A DNA stretch of 64,000 nucleotides from DASPKM01 sp035628135 (lineage in GTDB: Bacteria > Bacteroidota > Bacteroidia > Chitinophagales > Chitinophagaceae). The position numbers were made by a program, and so were the translations under genes. Where the stretch lies: positions 806,001-870,000 of the forward strand of contig DASPKM010000006.1 in the NCBI GenBank assembly GCA_035628135.1, read 5' to 3'. Below, in pieces: positions 32,123 through 41,811 of the stretch. The notes under the pieces were generated by a model. It made no database searches and had not been told where the DNA came from. It saw only the letters and a list, made by a program, of their open reading frames with translations. Each line of letters opens with the position of its first letter. Position 1 is the stretch's first letter.

Positions 32123-34570
32123 ACTGTTTACCGGGTTTGCAGAAGCGGCCTTTAAAGCCTGCACCGACACGGTAGCCACGGCAATCACCAGCGCCACCAG
32201 TCCCGACACCAGGAATACCCACCAACCGAGACTGATTCGGTAAGCAAAATCCTGCAGCCATTGATACATGGCCCATCCAGCCAGGGGAAATGCGATGAAG
32301 GCAGATATGATCACCAGTTTTACAAACTCTTTCGAAAGCAGGGCTACGAGGCTGTTGACCGAAGCGCCCAGCAGTTTCCTGACGCCAATCTCTTTCACGC
32401 GCCTTTCGGCGGTGTAAGCGGCCAACCCGAACAATCCCAAACAGGCGATAAAAATCGACAGGATGGTAAACACAGTAAACACGGTACCCAATCTTTGCTC
32501 TGATTGGTATAAGGATGCAAACTCGCTGTCGAGGAAACTGTAGTCAAATGGCGTATTGGGCGCGAACTGCTTCCAGGTGTTTTCTAACCTGCTTAGGTAA
32601 GCGCTGATATCGCCCGGCTTTACTCTCACCGCTACATAAGCAATGCCCAGGTCGTATGTTTGAGATGTGGCATGGAACAGTGCAAAGGGCTCTACCATGG
32701 TGCGCAATGATTGTATGTTGAAATCCTTTGCCACGCCTATCACCTTAAACTTCTGGCTATTGCCCGGATAGTCGAGATATTTTCCAACAGGGTTCTTCCA
32801 CCCTATTTGCCGTATGGCGGCTTCGTTTAGAATTACCGATGCGGAATCGTTGAATGCTTTTGAAAAATTTCTTCCTTTACTGATCTGGATGCCGAGTGTA
32901 GGTACAAAATCATCGTCTACCACAAAAGAAGAAAGCCCGATTTCCTTGATGATGTCCTTGTCATCGTCCATTGGTTCGGGAATATATTGGTCGCCGAAGT
33001 TCACCCTGGTGGGAATGCTGCTGGTAACGCTGGCATTTACCACCCAGTTCATCCTGGTAAGTTCTTGCCTGAAGGCCTGCTGGTTGCCGATTCGGTCGGT
33101 ATTGGCAATGATGATCACATTTTCCTTATCGAGTCCCAGGTTTTTATTTTGCGTAAACCGTAACTGCCGGAATACGACGATGGTGCATACGATCAATCCT
33201 ATCGAGATGGTAAACTGAAAAACGATCAGCCCACTGCGTATGAGGCGTGCGCCCATGCCGCCGCTGAACAGCTTCATCCCTTTCAAAACAGCTACAGGCT
33301 TGAATGAAGTAAGATAAAACGCGGGATAGCTTCCGGCAAGCAAGCCCGTTAATGCAAACAGGAGGAATAAAAATAACATGATGTAGCCGCTGAACAGCAG
33401 GTCAAGCTCAAAAGATTTGCCGGCGATTTCATTGAAAGGCTTTAACAATAGCGCAACCAGTATCAATGCCAATATGGATGCGATGAAACTGTACAACAGC
33501 GCCTCTGCCAGGAACTGTTTGACCAGTTGTGATTTTCCCGAGCCCAGTACTTTGCGTATCCCGATTTCCTTGGCTCTTTTTGCCGCCTGCGCGGTGGAAA
33601 GGTTCATGAAGTTTACACAGGCCAGGATGATGATGAACAGTGCAATGGCAGAAAAAATATACACATATTTAATATTGCCCAGCGTAGTTAGCCGCGATCC
33701 GATGCCCTGCGAATACAGGTGTACAGACGTGAGCGGCTGCAAGCGGTATTCCAGCTTACGCCCCTGCTTTACAAAATCTTCGTAGGTTATAACATTTCTT
33801 CTGAAAGCGTATTTCTTTACGATCGCGGGCAGTTTGGCTTCCAGCTTTGCCATCGATGCCTTGTCTACCGGCACATGCTCTTTTAGTTTTATATAAGTAG
33901 TTATCTGCAGCCACATCCAGTTCCAGCTTCTTCTTTTTACATTGTCGTACGTAGAGATGGGCACCAGCATATCGAACTGCAGCGACGATTGCGGAGGAAT
34001 ATCGTCGAGTACGCAGCTTACCGTAAACGGCCTGCGTTCACTGTCGAACAGCAGGGTTTTGCCTATGGCAGAACTGTTGCCAAAGTATTTTTTTGCCACT
34101 TGCCGGGTTATTACAACGGCATCCGGCCTGGTGAGGCAGGTGGCGGCATCGCCTTCTATAACCTTGTAATCAAATATCTCCAGGAAGTTGGAGTCTACTC
34201 CCCACAGTCTTCTCTCGGTGAAATATTTTACCCCGCGGCTTCCTTCTTCGTACCGCACCATCAGATCGCCGGGGCGGTATATCCTTGCATAGGTTTCTAC
34301 CTCGGGAAATTCATCGTGCATAGTAGGGCCGATGGCGGCACCGGTATTGCCTGTGGTAAATTCCTGGCCATTGTCAATGCCCACCGTATTTACCTGGAAA
34401 ATGTGGTCCGCTCTTGTGAAAAAGCGGTCATATTTTAATTCATCCTGTACAAAAAAGAATATGAAGACCACTGCGGCAATGCCGATGGCGAGCCCTGAAA
34501 TATGAATGACGCTGTTTACTTTATTGCGGCTCATGTTCCGCCAGGCTATCAGCAGTAAGTTTTTGATCAT
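32108..34570 (-). CDS. ABC transporter permease (MacB/FtsX type, two-module)
   Basis: An 820-residue membrane protein starting at MIKNLLLIAWRN (34570); a start at 34597 is possible but lacks the usual MIKN beginning. It has two MacB-type periplasmic core domains and two FtsX domains, with about eight transmembrane helices (around 20-40, 285-305, 335-360, 380-405, 430-450, and three near 690-800). Signature segments are AKRAKEIGIRKVLGSGKSQLV and ERRVKEIGVRKLLGASVNSLV. Such permeases serve export of peptides or lipoproteins with a separate ATPase, which is not adjacent here. Its end overlaps the S51 gene. Confidence 0.93.
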   Translation of the reverse strand: MIKNLLLIAWRNMSRNKVNSVIHISGLAIGIAAVVFIFFFVQDELKYDRFFTRADHIFQVNTVGIDNGQEFTTGNTGAAIGPTMHDEFPEVETYARIYRPGDLMVRYEEGSRGVKYFTERRLWGVDSNFLEIFDYKVIEGDAATCLTRPDAVVITRQVAKKYFGNSSAIGKTLLFDSERRPFTVSCVLDDIPPQSSLQFDMLVPISTYDNVKRRSWNWMWLQITTYIKLKEHVPVDKASMAKLEAKLPAIVKKYAFRRNVITYEDFVKQGRKLEYRLQPLTSVHLYSQGIGSRLTTLGNIKYVYIFSAIALFIIILACVNFMNLSTAQAAKRAKEIGIRKVLGSGKSQLVKQFLAEALLYSFIASILALILVALLLKPFNEIAGKSFELDLLFSGYIMLFLFLLFALTGLLAGSYPAFYLTSFKPVAVLKGMKLFSGGMGARLIRSGLIVFQFTISIGLIVCTIVVFRQLRFTQNKNLGLDKENVIIIANTDRIGNQQAFRQELTRMNWVVNASVTSSIPTRVNFGDQYIPEPMDDDKDIIKEIGLSSFVVDDDFVPTLGIQISKGRNFSKAFNDSASVILNEAAIRQIGWKNPVGKYLDYPGNSQKFKVIGVAKDFNIQSLRTMVEPFALFHATSQTYDLGIAYVAVRVKPGDISAYLSRLENTWKQFAPNTPFDYSFLDSEFASLYQSEQRLGTVFTVFTILSIFIACLGLFGLAAYTAERRVKEIGVRKLLGASVNSLVALLSKEFVKLVIISAFIAFPLAGWAMYQWLQDFAYRISLGWWVFLVSGLVALVIAVATVSVQALKAASANPVNSLRTE

Positions 34571-34747
34571 GGCGATGGTTTTAAGGAATGATATCAAAAG
34601 GTAACAAATTATACGAAAACCTTCGTTTAAAGGTTGCCTGAATTATTACCTGCCATTTGCCACTGTTTGTTACCGTTGATAACATGTTCAGGGCTGGTGC
34701 CGGGCACGAAACTTCGCCATTGCATAATTTAGATTAAAACTATTGTC

Positions 34748-35200
34748 ATGAAATGGACAACCCTGCTTTCCTTGCTGGCTGTATTACTCGCGGCCTGCTC
34801 GGGCAACAATACCAACATCACCGACGCACGCAAAACAGCCATTGAAGCAATAAAAAAAGCCGAAAGCGATTTTGCAAAAATGGCGGCCGAAAAAGGCGTC
34901 GCGGAAGCATTTTATTTTTATGCGGACAGCAACGCTGTGATCAAACGCGAGAACGACAGCCTGGTCCACGGAAGGGATGGCATCCGCAATTATTACTCCG
35001 ACCCGCATTATGCTTCGGCCAAAGTGAGCTGGTCGCCGGACTTTACGGACGCTTCCGCCAATGGAGACTTCGGTTATACTTACGGCAGGTATAGCTGGGT
35101 TATTCAGGATAGCGCCGGCAAGTCCACCGAATACAAAGGCGTGTTCCACACCGTATGGAAGAAGCAGGCCGATGGCAACTGGAAGTATGTATGGGATTGA
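34748..35200 (+). CDS. DUF4440/SnoaL-like lipoprotein (paralog of 38406)
   Basis: A 150-residue protein with a lipoprotein signal (MKWTTLLSLLAVLLAAC, C17). The mature part reads as a small NTF2-like alpha/beta cone: an N-terminal helix (EAIKKAESDFAKMAAEKGVAEAF), HGRDGIRNYY, and a C-terminal KQADGNWKYVWD. It is a paralog of the protein at 38406, sharing SGD/NGD-x-GY-x-x-G and W(K/R)KQ-x-DGNWK. NTF2-like lipoproteins of this kind have no agreed function. It ends at WD without the Gly/Pro-rich tail of its paralog. Confidence 0.82.
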   Translation: MKWTTLLSLLAVLLAACSGNNTNITDARKTAIEAIKKAESDFAKMAAEKGVAEAFYFYADSNAVIKRENDSLVHGRDGIRNYYSDPHYASAKVSWSPDFTDASANGDFGYTYGRYSWVIQDSAGKSTEYKGVFHTVWKKQADGNWKYVWD

Positions 35201-35265
35201 TCTGGTTCCATGAAAATGGTTATTTTGCGCGACGGACGGCACAGAAACCGTATCCTCCCCTATAC

Positions 35266-35994
35266 ATGTTTAGAATATTATTTGTTGTACTTCTCCTGTT
35301 TGCCTGCGACAGGATCATAGCGCAGGACACATTACTTTTCCGCCTCTCTAATCCATGGAATACCGTAAAGGATCCCGCAGGGCAATTTCTCCGGAAAGCT
35401 GTATTGACAGACAGCGGATGGCTGACACTGGATTATAATTCCCGGAACATATTGGTTGCGCGCAGTTATTATACTGATACCAACTTTAGAACGAAGCTTC
35501 ATTGCCATAAATATTTCCATGAGCAAGAGGGCTATTTCGAAGAGGTGCGTTGTTATCAAAACGGGCAGCTCAATGGGACCCGCGCCGGCTTTAATAAGAA
35601 GGGCGATACACTTTGGAGAGAGACGCTTTCAGCCAATACTATTATTGAAAGAAAACACTTTCCCGGCTATGAGTCGGAGGATAGGGTTTTTATAAAACTA
35701 GAAATGGGGACCAACTTTCCGGGAGGTGATGCGGGATGGGCAAGGTACCTTTCAGAAAATCTTAGGTATCCAAAAGAAGCAGTAAGGAAGAAAATAGAGG
35801 GAGCTGTAACGATCAGCTTCATTGTTTCAAAAGAAGGAAAGATAACAGACGTAACTGTTGTAAAGTCTGCCCATCCGTTGTTAGACAAGGAAGCGTTGCG
35901 ATTAATCCAAAACTCACCCAACTGGACGCCCGCCGAACAAGGTGGCAGGCCCGTAAAAGCATACAAACGCCAAACCATTACCTTTAAATTGTAA
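35266..35994 (+). CDS. Exported TonB C-terminal domain protein
   Basis: A 242-residue protein starting at MFRILFVVLLLFAC (35266), the first start that puts the signal peptide at the N-terminus (cleavage near IIAQ, residue 20). Residues about 70-150 contain MORN-like or YwqK-like strands (YFEEVRCYQNGQLNGT, FNKKGDTLWRE). Residues about 160-242 are a TonB C-terminal domain (GAVTISFIVSKEGKITDVTVVKSAHPLLDKEALRLI, read in parts). There is no transmembrane anchor as in classic TonB, so it may be a periplasmic or outer-membrane relative rather than an energy transducer. The gene begins 65 bp after the previous stop. Confidence 0.82.
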   Translation: MFRILFVVLLLFACDRIIAQDTLLFRLSNPWNTVKDPAGQFLRKAVLTDSGWLTLDYNSRNILVARSYYTDTNFRTKLHCHKYFHEQEGYFEEVRCYQNGQLNGTRAGFNKKGDTLWRETLSANTIIERKHFPGYESEDRVFIKLEMGTNFPGGDAGWARYLSENLRYPKEAVRKKIEGAVTISFIVSKEGKITDVTVVKSAHPLLDKEALRLIQNSPNWTPAEQGGRPVKAYKRQTITFKL

Positions 35995-36021
35995 GCATTT
36001 TAAATTTGGTGTTTATTCGAC

Positions 36022-36585
36022 ATGTTCGACCTGGTAAAAAAATCCATACAACAATTCGGGTCCTTTTCAGAGAAAGACCTCATGGAGGTGGTCAACCGCC
36101 TTCGTACCATGCAGCTCCGCAAAGACGCCGTATTAATTCCTGAAGGCCACGTATGCCGGGAATTCTATTTCGTGAACAAGGGCTGTTTCCGCCAGTATAC
36201 CATCACCGACGAAGGCACCGAAGCCACATTGAATTTATATGTGGAAGAAGACTGGATGTTCGACTATAAAAGTTTTATATCCCAACGCCCTACAGACGCG
36301 GTTATGCAGGCGGCAGAAGACAGCGAAGTCCTCAGGCTGGACGCCCACGATTTTCATGACCTGGTGAAAATCTCCGATGGATTTTTCAGGATCGGCGTTA
36401 TATTTCAACAGGCGATACAAAACCAGGACTATCAAAACAACAGGGTCACTCCCGAAGAAAAATATTCCTTGCTGCTGGCGCGCAAGCCGCGCATCGTTCA
36501 GAAATTTCCTTTGAAGCACGTAGCTTCTTACCTGGGCATGACACCCGAAACTTTGAGCAGGATACGACGCAAAATCATTTCTTGA
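36022..36585 (+). CDS. Crp/Fnr-family transcriptional regulator
   Basis: A 187-residue regulator with a cyclic-nucleotide-binding-like jelly roll (about 15-130, GHVCREFYFVNKGCFRQYTI, EGTEATLNLY) and a shortened C-terminal helix-turn-helix (HVASYLGMTPETLSRIRRKI, about 165-187). This is the common Bacteroidota form. No cAMP-binding signature is complete, so the ligand is unknown. A consensus-like -7 element TAAATTTG (36001-36008) lies 13 bp before the start. It is followed by a membrane-protein gene that it may control. Confidence 0.88.
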   Translation: MFDLVKKSIQQFGSFSEKDLMEVVNRLRTMQLRKDAVLIPEGHVCREFYFVNKGCFRQYTITDEGTEATLNLYVEEDWMFDYKSFISQRPTDAVMQAAEDSEVLRLDAHDFHDLVKISDGFFRIGVIFQQAIQNQDYQNNRVTPEEKYSLLLARKPRIVQKFPLKHVASYLGMTPETLSRIRRKIIS

Positions 36586-36645
36586 TCAGAATCAAGGCGA
36601 GGCGCGGGTTGAGCCGTTAGTTTGCACTCAACTAAAACCCGCCAC

Positions 36646-37287
36646 ATGAATCCCCAGTTTGAAAAAAATGCCGGCATAGCGCTTATTGTTTTTACCATAC
36701 TGATGACATTTACCATGGTGCTTCACCCAGCCGGCGGAAGCTTTGAATATCTGTTGAAAGTAAAAATGAGGATCATTACCACACATGCCATTGCCTTGTG
36801 CTCGTTGCCGTTTGCGCTGGTAGGCTTTTGGGGATTGACAAGAAAGTTAGGAACTGAGTACCTGCTGTCTGTTTCGGCGCTTGCAACCATGATATTTGGA
36901 TTGATTGCAGTAATGATGGCCGCTACGGTCAACGGGCTGGTGCTGCCGATATTCATTCAGCGGTATGAAGGCGCTTCTCCAGAAGTGATTGAATCGCTTA
37001 AACCCTTGCTGCGTTATAATTTCTCGATAAACAATGCATTTGATTACATCTATACAGCGGCTTTTTGTCTTGCCATATTGTTTTGGTCGATTGCGATCAT
37101 CAGGACCAGAAAACTTCCGGTATCACTTGCTTATGCAGGACTGGTATTGTCTGTTATAGCCGCGGTGATATTTGAAGCGGGCTTTGCAGGTCACCTGGGC
37201 GGGTTCCGCTTGTTTGTAACGAGCATCGTGATATGGATCCTGCTGGTTGGCTTGTTGCTTGCACGGACGCGTGCTAATATTCCTTAA
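36646..37287 (+). CDS. Integral membrane protein of unknown function
   Basis: A 213-residue protein starting at MNPQFEKNAG (36646); a start at 36622 would add eight polar residues. Six hydrophobic segments can be seen (about 10-28, 47-65, 77-100, 130-150, 158-178 and 186-205). A loop after the third helix carries QRYEGASPEVIESLKPLLRYN. No enzyme or transporter motif is recognised. It lies 60 bp after the Crp-family regulator on the same strand and is convergent with pirin. Confidence 0.75.
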   Translation: MNPQFEKNAGIALIVFTILMTFTMVLHPAGGSFEYLLKVKMRIITTHAIALCSLPFALVGFWGLTRKLGTEYLLSVSALATMIFGLIAVMMAATVNGLVLPIFIQRYEGASPEVIESLKPLLRYNFSINNAFDYIYTAAFCLAILFWSIAIIRTRKLPVSLAYAGLVLSVIAAVIFEAGFAGHLGGFRLFVTSIVIWILLVGLLLARTRANIP

Positions 37288-37300
37288 TCCGGCGCGGCAT

Positions 37301-38218
37301 TTATGAAAGCGGTTCCGGCCCCGGTGGCCCGCCGGCAGGTTTCGATCTGTCTGCCGGCAGCGGGATAAATTCCTTGTTATCGTTGGGAGGAAGTATGATG
37401 CGGCCCTGCTTCCAATCTTCCTTGGCTTGTTCAATGCGTTCCTTGCGCGAGGAAACAAAGTTCCACCAGATGAACCGCTCACCGAGTGGTTCACCACCTA
37501 ACATCATTAACGTGGATGGTTCTTTTGCTGTAAATGCCGCATCATCTTCACTGGTAAATACCAGCATTTGTCCTGCACCGTATGTAATACCGTTTAATTC
37601 GATGCTTCCTTTGGCGATGTAAATGCCACGCTCGGAATGTTCTTTGGGCAATCCGAACCTGGAGTTGGCATCCAATACGGCATGCACGTAGAAAAGGGGT
37701 GAATGTGTTTTTACATCGTTGCGCAAACCGTACGCATTGCCGGCTATCAACCGCATCCATATTCCTTTGTCGGTGAATATGGGCAATTGCTCCGGTTTAT
37801 AGTTATCGAATGCCGGGGCAGATTCCTCATCTCTTTCAGGCAGCGCCACCCAGGTTTGTATCATTTCCAATTCTCCGCCAGCCAGTGCGGCCGGGTCTTC
37901 GAATCTTTCTGAATGTGCAATGCCACGGCCCGCCGTCATCCAGTTCACTTCGCCCGGCCGGATGATTTGTTCTACTCCCAGGCTGTCCCTGTGTGTTACC
38001 TGTCCACCGAAAAGATAACTTACGGTTGACAGCCCGATGTGCGGATGTGGCAATACATCCAGTGACGTGGGATCGGCAGGCACACCGGTAATAGGCCCGG
38101 CGTGGTCCATAAATATAAATGGACCTACCATGCGGCGCAGCCGAAAAGGAAGAATGCGTTTAACTTTTACTGATTGACTGATTGCGGCGGAACGGGCTTC
38201 GATTACAAGATGCGGCAT
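37301..38218 (-). CDS. Pirin family protein
   Basis: A 305-residue bicupin starting at MPHLVIEARS (38218); an upstream start at 38335 is not supported. The N-terminal cupin carries the metal site in HPHIGLSTVSYLF and THRDSLG, and the usual MTAGRGIAHSERF. The C-terminal domain has FYVHAVLDANS and EHSERGIYIAKG-like strands. Pirins bind iron and can have quercetinase activity or act as redox-responsive cofactors. A -7 element TACCTTTG (38241-38248, minus strand) fits the family consensus exactly, with TCTG at the -33 place 21 nt further up. Confidence 0.9.
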   Translation of the reverse strand: MPHLVIEARSAAISQSVKVKRILPFRLRRMVGPFIFMDHAGPITGVPADPTSLDVLPHPHIGLSTVSYLFGGQVTHRDSLGVEQIIRPGEVNWMTAGRGIAHSERFEDPAALAGGELEMIQTWVALPERDEESAPAFDNYKPEQLPIFTDKGIWMRLIAGNAYGLRNDVKTHSPLFYVHAVLDANSRFGLPKEHSERGIYIAKGSIELNGITYGAGQMLVFTSEDDAAFTAKEPSTLMMLGGEPLGERFIWWNFVSSRKERIEQAKEDWKQGRIILPPNDNKEFIPLPADRSKPAGGPPGPEPLS

Positions 38219-38405
38219 AATATCATTTATTGCTCGAAACCAAAGGTACGGATGAGCGCTATTAATTGGCAGATTGTGACATGCTGTACACCGGATAAGT
38301 ACGCTAAGGTAAAATACCTTTGAAGCAAGCGCCACGATATATGTGTATCATACTCGCTTAATGATACCAGGCTTCAGCAATTAATTACCGTAAAAAGTTT
38401 AGAAG

Positions 38406-38864
38406 ATGAAAAAACTATTGATAATCTTTTTAATTGCCAGTTCATGTAATATTTCCGAGGAAGGTCTAAAGGCCAAAGCCGAAATTGAAATTAAAAATGC
38501 AGACCTGGCAATGAGCGATCTCGCGGGTGAAAAGGGATTTTTTCAAGCTTTGCTTCAGTACGCTGAAGATAGTGTCATTATTCCAAGAGAAGGGAAACAT
38601 CCCCTTTTTACCAAGCTGGCAGCAGACCAAGACTGGAAGGATAAAGGGATAATAAAAACCATCAGTTGGAAGCCAGTTAAGGTAGTCGCATCTCAAAGCG
38701 GCGATATGGGTTATTGGTTTGGATTCGCCACCTTTAAAGGAAGTGACACTGCCACTTACACAAATTATTGCACCATTTGGCGTAAGCAACAAGATGGCAA
38801 TTGGAAGTTTGTATTTGATGGAGGAAATAACGTGCCGCAGCCAGACGCCGGCTTCCTGAAATAA
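38406..38864 (+). CDS. DUF4440/SnoaL-like lipoprotein (paralog of 34748)
   Basis: A 152-residue lipoprotein (MKKLLIIFLIASSC, C14) with the same NTF2-like pattern as the 34748 product: an N-terminal helix (IKNADLAMSDLAGEKGFFQALLQY, read in parts), VVASQSGDMGYWFG, and IWRKQQDGNWKFVFDGG. It keeps a C-terminal tail (NNVPQPDAGFLK) that the paralog lacks. Its function is unknown. It ends 6 bp from the stop of the convergent response regulator gene. Confidence 0.82.
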   Translation: MKKLLIIFLIASSCNISEEGLKAKAEIEIKNADLAMSDLAGEKGFFQALLQYAEDSVIIPREGKHPLFTKLAADQDWKDKGIIKTISWKPVKVVASQSGDMGYWFGFATFKGSDTATYTNYCTIWRKQQDGNWKFVFDGGNNVPQPDAGFLK

Positions 38865-38870
38865 TTCATG

Positions 38871-39596
38871 TTAAATGGACACGTCACGCCGTTTACCGAA
38901 GATTTTCACAACGGCTTGCCGGTAACTGTTACCGATAGGTATTTCTTTCTTCTTGATTTCTACCGTATCGACGGTAAAAGCATCTATTTTATCCAGGGAC
39001 ACAAGGAACGACTTGTGCACCCTTATAAATCCTTCGGTTGATAGTTGTTTTTCCAGCATGTTCAAGGTTTGGTAGGTTATTATCTCTTTTTGTTCCGTAA
39101 ACACCTTTACGTAGTTACCATACCCTTTAAAATAAAGAATATCGCTCAACAGCAATTTCATCATTTTCTTTCCCTGCTTGAAATATATATAAGAAGCGTT
39201 GGCTTTCTCTGCTTGCGGTTGGGTGTTGTTCGCCGGTACGTTCAGCCTGTTAAAAACCTTGGAAATGGCCTTCAGGAATCTTTGATAGGACACAGGTTTG
39301 ATAAGGTAATCCACCACATCCAGTTCATATCCCTCGAGGGCAAACTCGGAGTATGCCGTTATCAAGATGATCAGCGGCCTGCTATCGAGGGTCTTCAAAA
39401 GATCGAGTCCCGACAGCTGGGGCATTTTGATGTCCAGCAGCAGCAGGTCGACTTTTTCTTTTTGCAAAAAATTGTACGCATCCAATGCGTTGTTGAACTC
39501 CGCCACAATCTCCACCTCGTCAATGTTCCGCATATAAGACCTGATGATCTCCACAGCGATCGGTTCATCATCAACCAAAAGGCATTTTATTTTCAT
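38871..39596 (-). CDS. LytTR-family response regulator
   Basis: A 241-residue regulator: receiver domain (1-120) with acidic pocket D9/D10, phospho-acceptor D55 in LLLDIKMP and K100 in YLIKPVS, then a LytTR DNA-binding domain (about 135-235; YIYFKQGKKMMKLLLSDILYFKGYGNYVKVFT, read in parts, and FIRVHKSFLVSLDKIDAF). Its start overlaps the stop of the LytS-like kinase by 4 bases, so the two form a co-translated two-component pair. The target genes are not evident. Confidence 0.95.
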   Translation of the reverse strand: MKIKCLLVDDEPIAVEIIRSYMRNIDEVEIVAEFNNALDAYNFLQKEKVDLLLLDIKMPQLSGLDLLKTLDSRPLIILITAYSEFALEGYELDVVDYLIKPVSYQRFLKAISKVFNRLNVPANNTQPQAEKANASYIYFKQGKKMMKLLLSDILYFKGYGNYVKVFTEQKEIITYQTLNMLEKQLSTEGFIRVHKSFLVSLDKIDAFTVDTVEIKKKEIPIGNSYRQAVVKIFGKRRDVSI

Positions 39597-40666
39597 ACTG
39601 GCAACTTAGGCACATTCAGGTGTACTAAATGATGGTGATCTGAGTTTTGAATGGTCAACTGGTAATTGTCAAGATATAATAGTTTAAGCCTTCTGTCTAC
39701 ATTTTTCAAACCAAGTCCCGCCGGCTTATCATTTACCACCGCACAGCTGTTTTCAACGGTGAAGGTGAGCATATTATTATCCACTTCCAGGTCGATGCTG
39801 ATCCATGCATTTCTCATCGATTCACTAAATCCGTGCTTAAAGGCGTTTTCGACAAATGGTAACAGCAAAAGGGGCGCAATACTAAAATTTTCCAGGTCCC
39901 CTCTTTTTTTGAAAAATATGTCAAATCCTTCCTTGTATCTTATTTTTTCAATCTCGATGTAGTTTTCAATATGATGAATTTCCTTGGTCAAAGGCGCGCT
40001 TGGCACATTTGCCTCGTAGAGCATATACCGCATAAGGTCGGAGAGCTTGAGTATCAGGGCTGGAGCCGCCTCTGACTTTGACAGCGCCAATCCATACAAA
40101 TTGTTCAACGTGTTGAAGAAAAAATGCGGGTGTATCTGTGACTGCAGGAATTTTAGTTCCGAACGCAATTGTTCTTTTTCTGTTTCCTTTAATTGCTGTT
40201 GGCTTTGGTACCAGTGGTGAACCAGTTTCACACACAAGATGATCACCGCCGTTGGGTACATTCGTAAAAGTGTCTGTACAATAAATGTAAACGACCAATA
40301 GTTGAATGTTACTTCTGTGGTTTTGTCAAATAGCCGAAATATGTAAACATAGTACACGTACAGGTTGATCATGCGCTGGAATAGGGTTATCAAAATCAGC
40401 GATACGATGAAGCTTGCAAAAAACAGGAAATACTTTCTTTTAAGAAAGAACCTGGGAAAAAGAAAATACACGGTCCAGTACGCGATGATTATCTGGCCGA
40501 TCAAAAAGAAGCTGTTGTGAAGAAAAGATTCGAAGTAGTTTGTTTTTCCACCCGACATGGTCGGGTACGCCAGTGTAGTAACAACAGCAAGCAATGTCCA
40601 AAACAGAATGTGAAACAGTATTTTCCTTTTTGCTAAATACCTGAGTCCAGGGAAGTCAACCATCAT
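39593..40666 (-). CDS. LytS/YehU-type sensor histidine kinase
   Basis: A 357-residue kinase with four predicted transmembrane helices (about 16-34, 50-70, 80-98 and 127-148) and no large extracellular domain. The cytoplasmic part is a His_kinase module with H181 in QIHPHFFFNTLNNL and an ATPase with PLLLLPFVENAFKHGF (N box) and GLGLKNVDRRL. It partners with the LytTR regulator whose start overlaps its stop. In this family the membrane part is thought to sense envelope state or small molecules; the signal is unknown. Confidence 0.95.
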   Translation of the reverse strand: MMVDFPGLRYLAKRKILFHILFWTLLAVVTTLAYPTMSGGKTNYFESFLHNSFFLIGQIIIAYWTVYFLFPRFFLKRKYFLFFASFIVSLILITLFQRMINLYVYYVYIFRLFDKTTEVTFNYWSFTFIVQTLLRMYPTAVIILCVKLVHHWYQSQQQLKETEKEQLRSELKFLQSQIHPHFFFNTLNNLYGLALSKSEAAPALILKLSDLMRYMLYEANVPSAPLTKEIHHIENYIEIEKIRYKEGFDIFFKKRGDLENFSIAPLLLLPFVENAFKHGFSESMRNAWISIDLEVDNNMLTFTVENSCAVVNDKPAGLGLKNVDRRLKLLYLDNYQLTIQNSDHHHLVHLNVPKLPV

Positions 40667-40876
40667 GACTTGTTATTCCCTAAATATCATACAATACAGT
40701 TTTAAGTCATAGCAAAACCCTAAAAAACAGGTTTTTTTATTTAAACGGACACTTTTCTTATGTGAACGCGTTTCAAATGCAGTTTTTTGGATTTCCTGTA
40801 ATTAATTGAGCTGTTCAGGTAAAAGCTGAAAAAAGATAAAAAAAATATTTTTTCTTCAGGAGCATATCTGATTATT

Positions 40877-41773
40877 ATGCACGGAAATCTGCCTATTACA
40901 ATAAGATCTAACGATGACGGGATCCAGTTTTTCGATGGTCCTGATTATGCGGAATCGGACGCATTTCCATCATTCAGTTTAAAAACCGTGTTGGCAGGGC
41001 GCGTTGCATACCTGGTGGATGCGCGGCAAATTACAGTCGGTGCCGGGTATACCTATCTTACCTGCGGAGAACCGTGCGCAAACGGCATGTCAAAAACTGC
41101 GGGCAAGGTTAAGGTACTCAGCATAAACATTTCCAATGAAACATTTTCAAAAGCCGCCGACCTGCTACATAAGGAGACAGGACGTTACCAGGACATTTTT
41201 CTGAACGATTACTTTTGCTCACCTAATTTTTTTGACCGTGTAGCCAGGACCAATAATCATAATTGGAACACAAGGCTCGCGGTCCTCTCCGAAAAGATCC
41301 AACGAAACAATCCTGATCTAGGTTTTATAACCGAAAAATGGTTTATAGAACTCGCCAAAGAAATAATTGTCAGTGAGAGCGAATACTTTAATATGCTGTC
41401 GAACCTGGACTCATTGAAAAAACTGACCGCCCGGAAAGAAATACTGTCCCGATTATTGGAAGGCCGCAGCTACATTGACGAGCACTACCTGCGCAATCCT
41501 TACATATCTGAAGTTGCGGCCCATTGTTGCCTTTCGTTGTTTTACTTTTATAGAGCTTTCAGGCAAGCCTTTGGTGTAACGCCATATAATTATTGCCTGA
41601 GAAAGCGGCTTGTGTATGCCTTACAGCTAATGGCCAATGATGAAATGTCATACACCGATATCGCCTTGCGTTGCGGCTTTCCAGACAATTTCACGTTCAG
41701 CAAAGCCTTTAAAAGGGAGTATGCGCATTCGCCATCCAAATACTCAGCGCATCTGAAGCTTCTATATTCTTAG
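40877..41773 (+). CDS. AraC-family transcriptional regulator
   Basis: A 298-residue regulator. The C-terminal 100 residues are a double helix-turn-helix of the AraC type (IDEHYLRNPYISEVAAHCCL and YTDIALRCGFPDNFTFSKAFKREY). The N-terminal 190 residues should bind an effector or oligomerise, but match no domain I can name; the segment DARQITVGAGYTYLTCGEPC suggests a cupin-like fold. The gene is divergent from the LytS-like kinase and lies 38 bp upstream of an acetyltransferase gene. Confidence 0.9.
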   Translation: MHGNLPITIRSNDDGIQFFDGPDYAESDAFPSFSLKTVLAGRVAYLVDARQITVGAGYTYLTCGEPCANGMSKTAGKVKVLSINISNETFSKAADLLHKETGRYQDIFLNDYFCSPNFFDRVARTNNHNWNTRLAVLSEKIQRNNPDLGFITEKWFIELAKEIIVSESEYFNMLSNLDSLKKLTARKEILSRLLEGRSYIDEHYLRNPYISEVAAHCCLSLFYFYRAFRQAFGVTPYNYCLRKRLVYALQLMANDEMSYTDIALRCGFPDNFTFSKAFKREYAHSPSKYSAHLKLLYS

Positions 41774-41811
41774 GTATTATCTTTGTCAGCCGTTTATCTA
41801 ACAAATCTGTT

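Noticed and set aside
40700..40760. AAAACCC...GGTTTTTTT stem near the LytS/AraC divergent region
   Set aside because: The stem is only about 6 bp and no gene ends there, so it is probably chance in AT-rich DNA.
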